From the NCBI RefSeq assembly GCF_018866305.1, contig NZ_CP076456.1, positions 1,736,001-1,800,000 of the forward strand: a stretch of 64,000 bases of DNA. The letters are read 5' to 3'. This document shows positions 63,620-64,000 of this stretch, one piece after another (the first letter of the stretch is position 1; the number at the start of each line of letters is the position of its first letter). The notes beneath the pieces are model-generated. The model ran no database searches. It was not told where the DNA came from and saw only the letters and a program-made list of their open reading frames with translations. This stretch comes from Arthrobacter sunyaminii. GTDB taxonomy: Bacteria; Actinomycetota; Actinomycetes; Actinomycetales; Micrococcaceae. The translations under genes were made by a program, and so were the position numbers.

Positions 63620-64000
63620 ATGACTGAACCGTTTCCGCCCGGCGGCACAGGCACACCTGTACTCTCGCCGTTCACCCGCTTCGCCAACTTCCCGGCTGAT
63701 TCCGGTCTCTACCGTGCCGAGAATGAAAAGGACGCCTGCGGACTGGCCGTTATCGCCACTCTGCGCGGAGAGCCCGGACACGACATCGTGGATGCAGCTC
63801 TGACCGCCCTGCGCAACCTTGAACACCGCGGCGCCGTAGGTGCCGATGAAGGCACCGGCGACGGCGCCGGCCTGCTGACCCAGGTCCCTGATGAGTTTTT
63901 CCGTGCCGTCACCGGATTTGAGCTTCCGGTCCCCGGAACCTACGCCGTCGGCACCGCGTTCCTTCCCTCCGAAGCCCGGGAACAGGACACCGCCCGCGCC
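63620..64000 (+). CDS. gltB: Glutamate synthase large subunit, N-terminal part (runs off the window)
   Basis: The first 127 codons are present. KDACGLAVIATLRGEPGHDIV holds the nucleophile Cys40 of the glutaminase domain, which becomes N-terminal after removal of a 39-residue leader. NLEHRGAVGADEGTGDGAGLL is the following signature in pieces. ATG 63620 fits the family. The rest of the gene is beyond the right edge. It lies about 190 bases after lgt. Confidence 0.95.
   Translation, partial: MTEPFPPGGTGTPVLSPFTRFANFPADSGLYRAENEKDACGLAVIATLRGEPGHDIVDAALTALRNLEHRGAVGADEGTGDGAGLLTQVPDEFFRAVTGFELPVPGTYAVGTAFLPSEAREQDTARA

Overview
The window is high-GC chromosomal DNA from an actinobacterium, most likely Arthrobacter or a close relative in the Micrococcaceae. 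The evidence is the GC-rich codon use, the run hisI-trpE-(Trp-associated membrane protein)-(HGxxPAAW protein)-trpC-trpB-trpA-lgt-gltB, the DUF222/HNH protein, the MT0933-type antitoxin, the TIGR03085 protein, and many genes with a TANNNT box directly before the start codon. It is mostly an ordinary core chromosome with accessory blocks inserted. There is no phage, insertion sequence or CRISPR array.

Layout. 1-6.4 kb: a partial TetR regulator, prfC, a thiolase, and a three-gene NTF2-like / NCS1 permease / cyclase-family hydrolase operon with a large hairpin in its leader. 6.4-14.9 kb: a complete nine-gene V/A-type ATPase operon on the minus strand, preceded by a small ferritin-like protein that keeps the metal ligands of encapsulated ferritins (EncFtn) although no encapsulin gene is present. 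15-24.6 kb: flavin reductase, msrB, a conserved unknown, an M19 dipeptidase, an alpha/beta hydrolase, a YbaK-type deacylase, sufE plus a rhodanese, zapE, an MT0933-type antitoxin and a DUF222/HNH protein. 24.9-26.3 kb: seven tRNA genes (Gly x3, Val(GAC) x2, Cys, Val(CAC)). 26.4-31.3 kb: a PD-(D/E)XK protein, then def-fmt-rsmB-rpe. 31.4-36.0 kb: an FMN riboswitch and a six-gene riboflavin operon led by a RibM/PnuX-type transporter.

36-50 kb is mixed accessory sequence. It holds a universal stress protein, mscL, an SDR, and an MFS/M20 hydrolase pair divergent from a double-length Lrp-type regulator. It also holds a FolP2-like DHPS paralogue with a RibD-C reductase and an exporter, a choloylglycine-hydrolase family enzyme, two ferredoxin-like-fold monooxygenase proteins, and an ECF42-type sigma factor with its YCII partner. 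50.3-64 kb: hisE-hisG-hisF, a roughly 3 kb insertion with an alcohol dehydrogenase and two unknown genes, then TIGR03085, hisI, the trp genes, lgt and the start of gltB.

The strongest items for follow-up are the EncFtn-like gene heading the V-ATPase operon, the FolP2/RibD-C/MFS operon, the hairpin leader of the NCS1 operon, a close match to the ECF42 promoter motif in front of the YCII gene, and two gene relics (an alpha/beta-hydrolase C-terminus and an alcohol dehydrogenase nucleotide-binding segment). Functions are inferred by reading the translated sequences. No database search was run.
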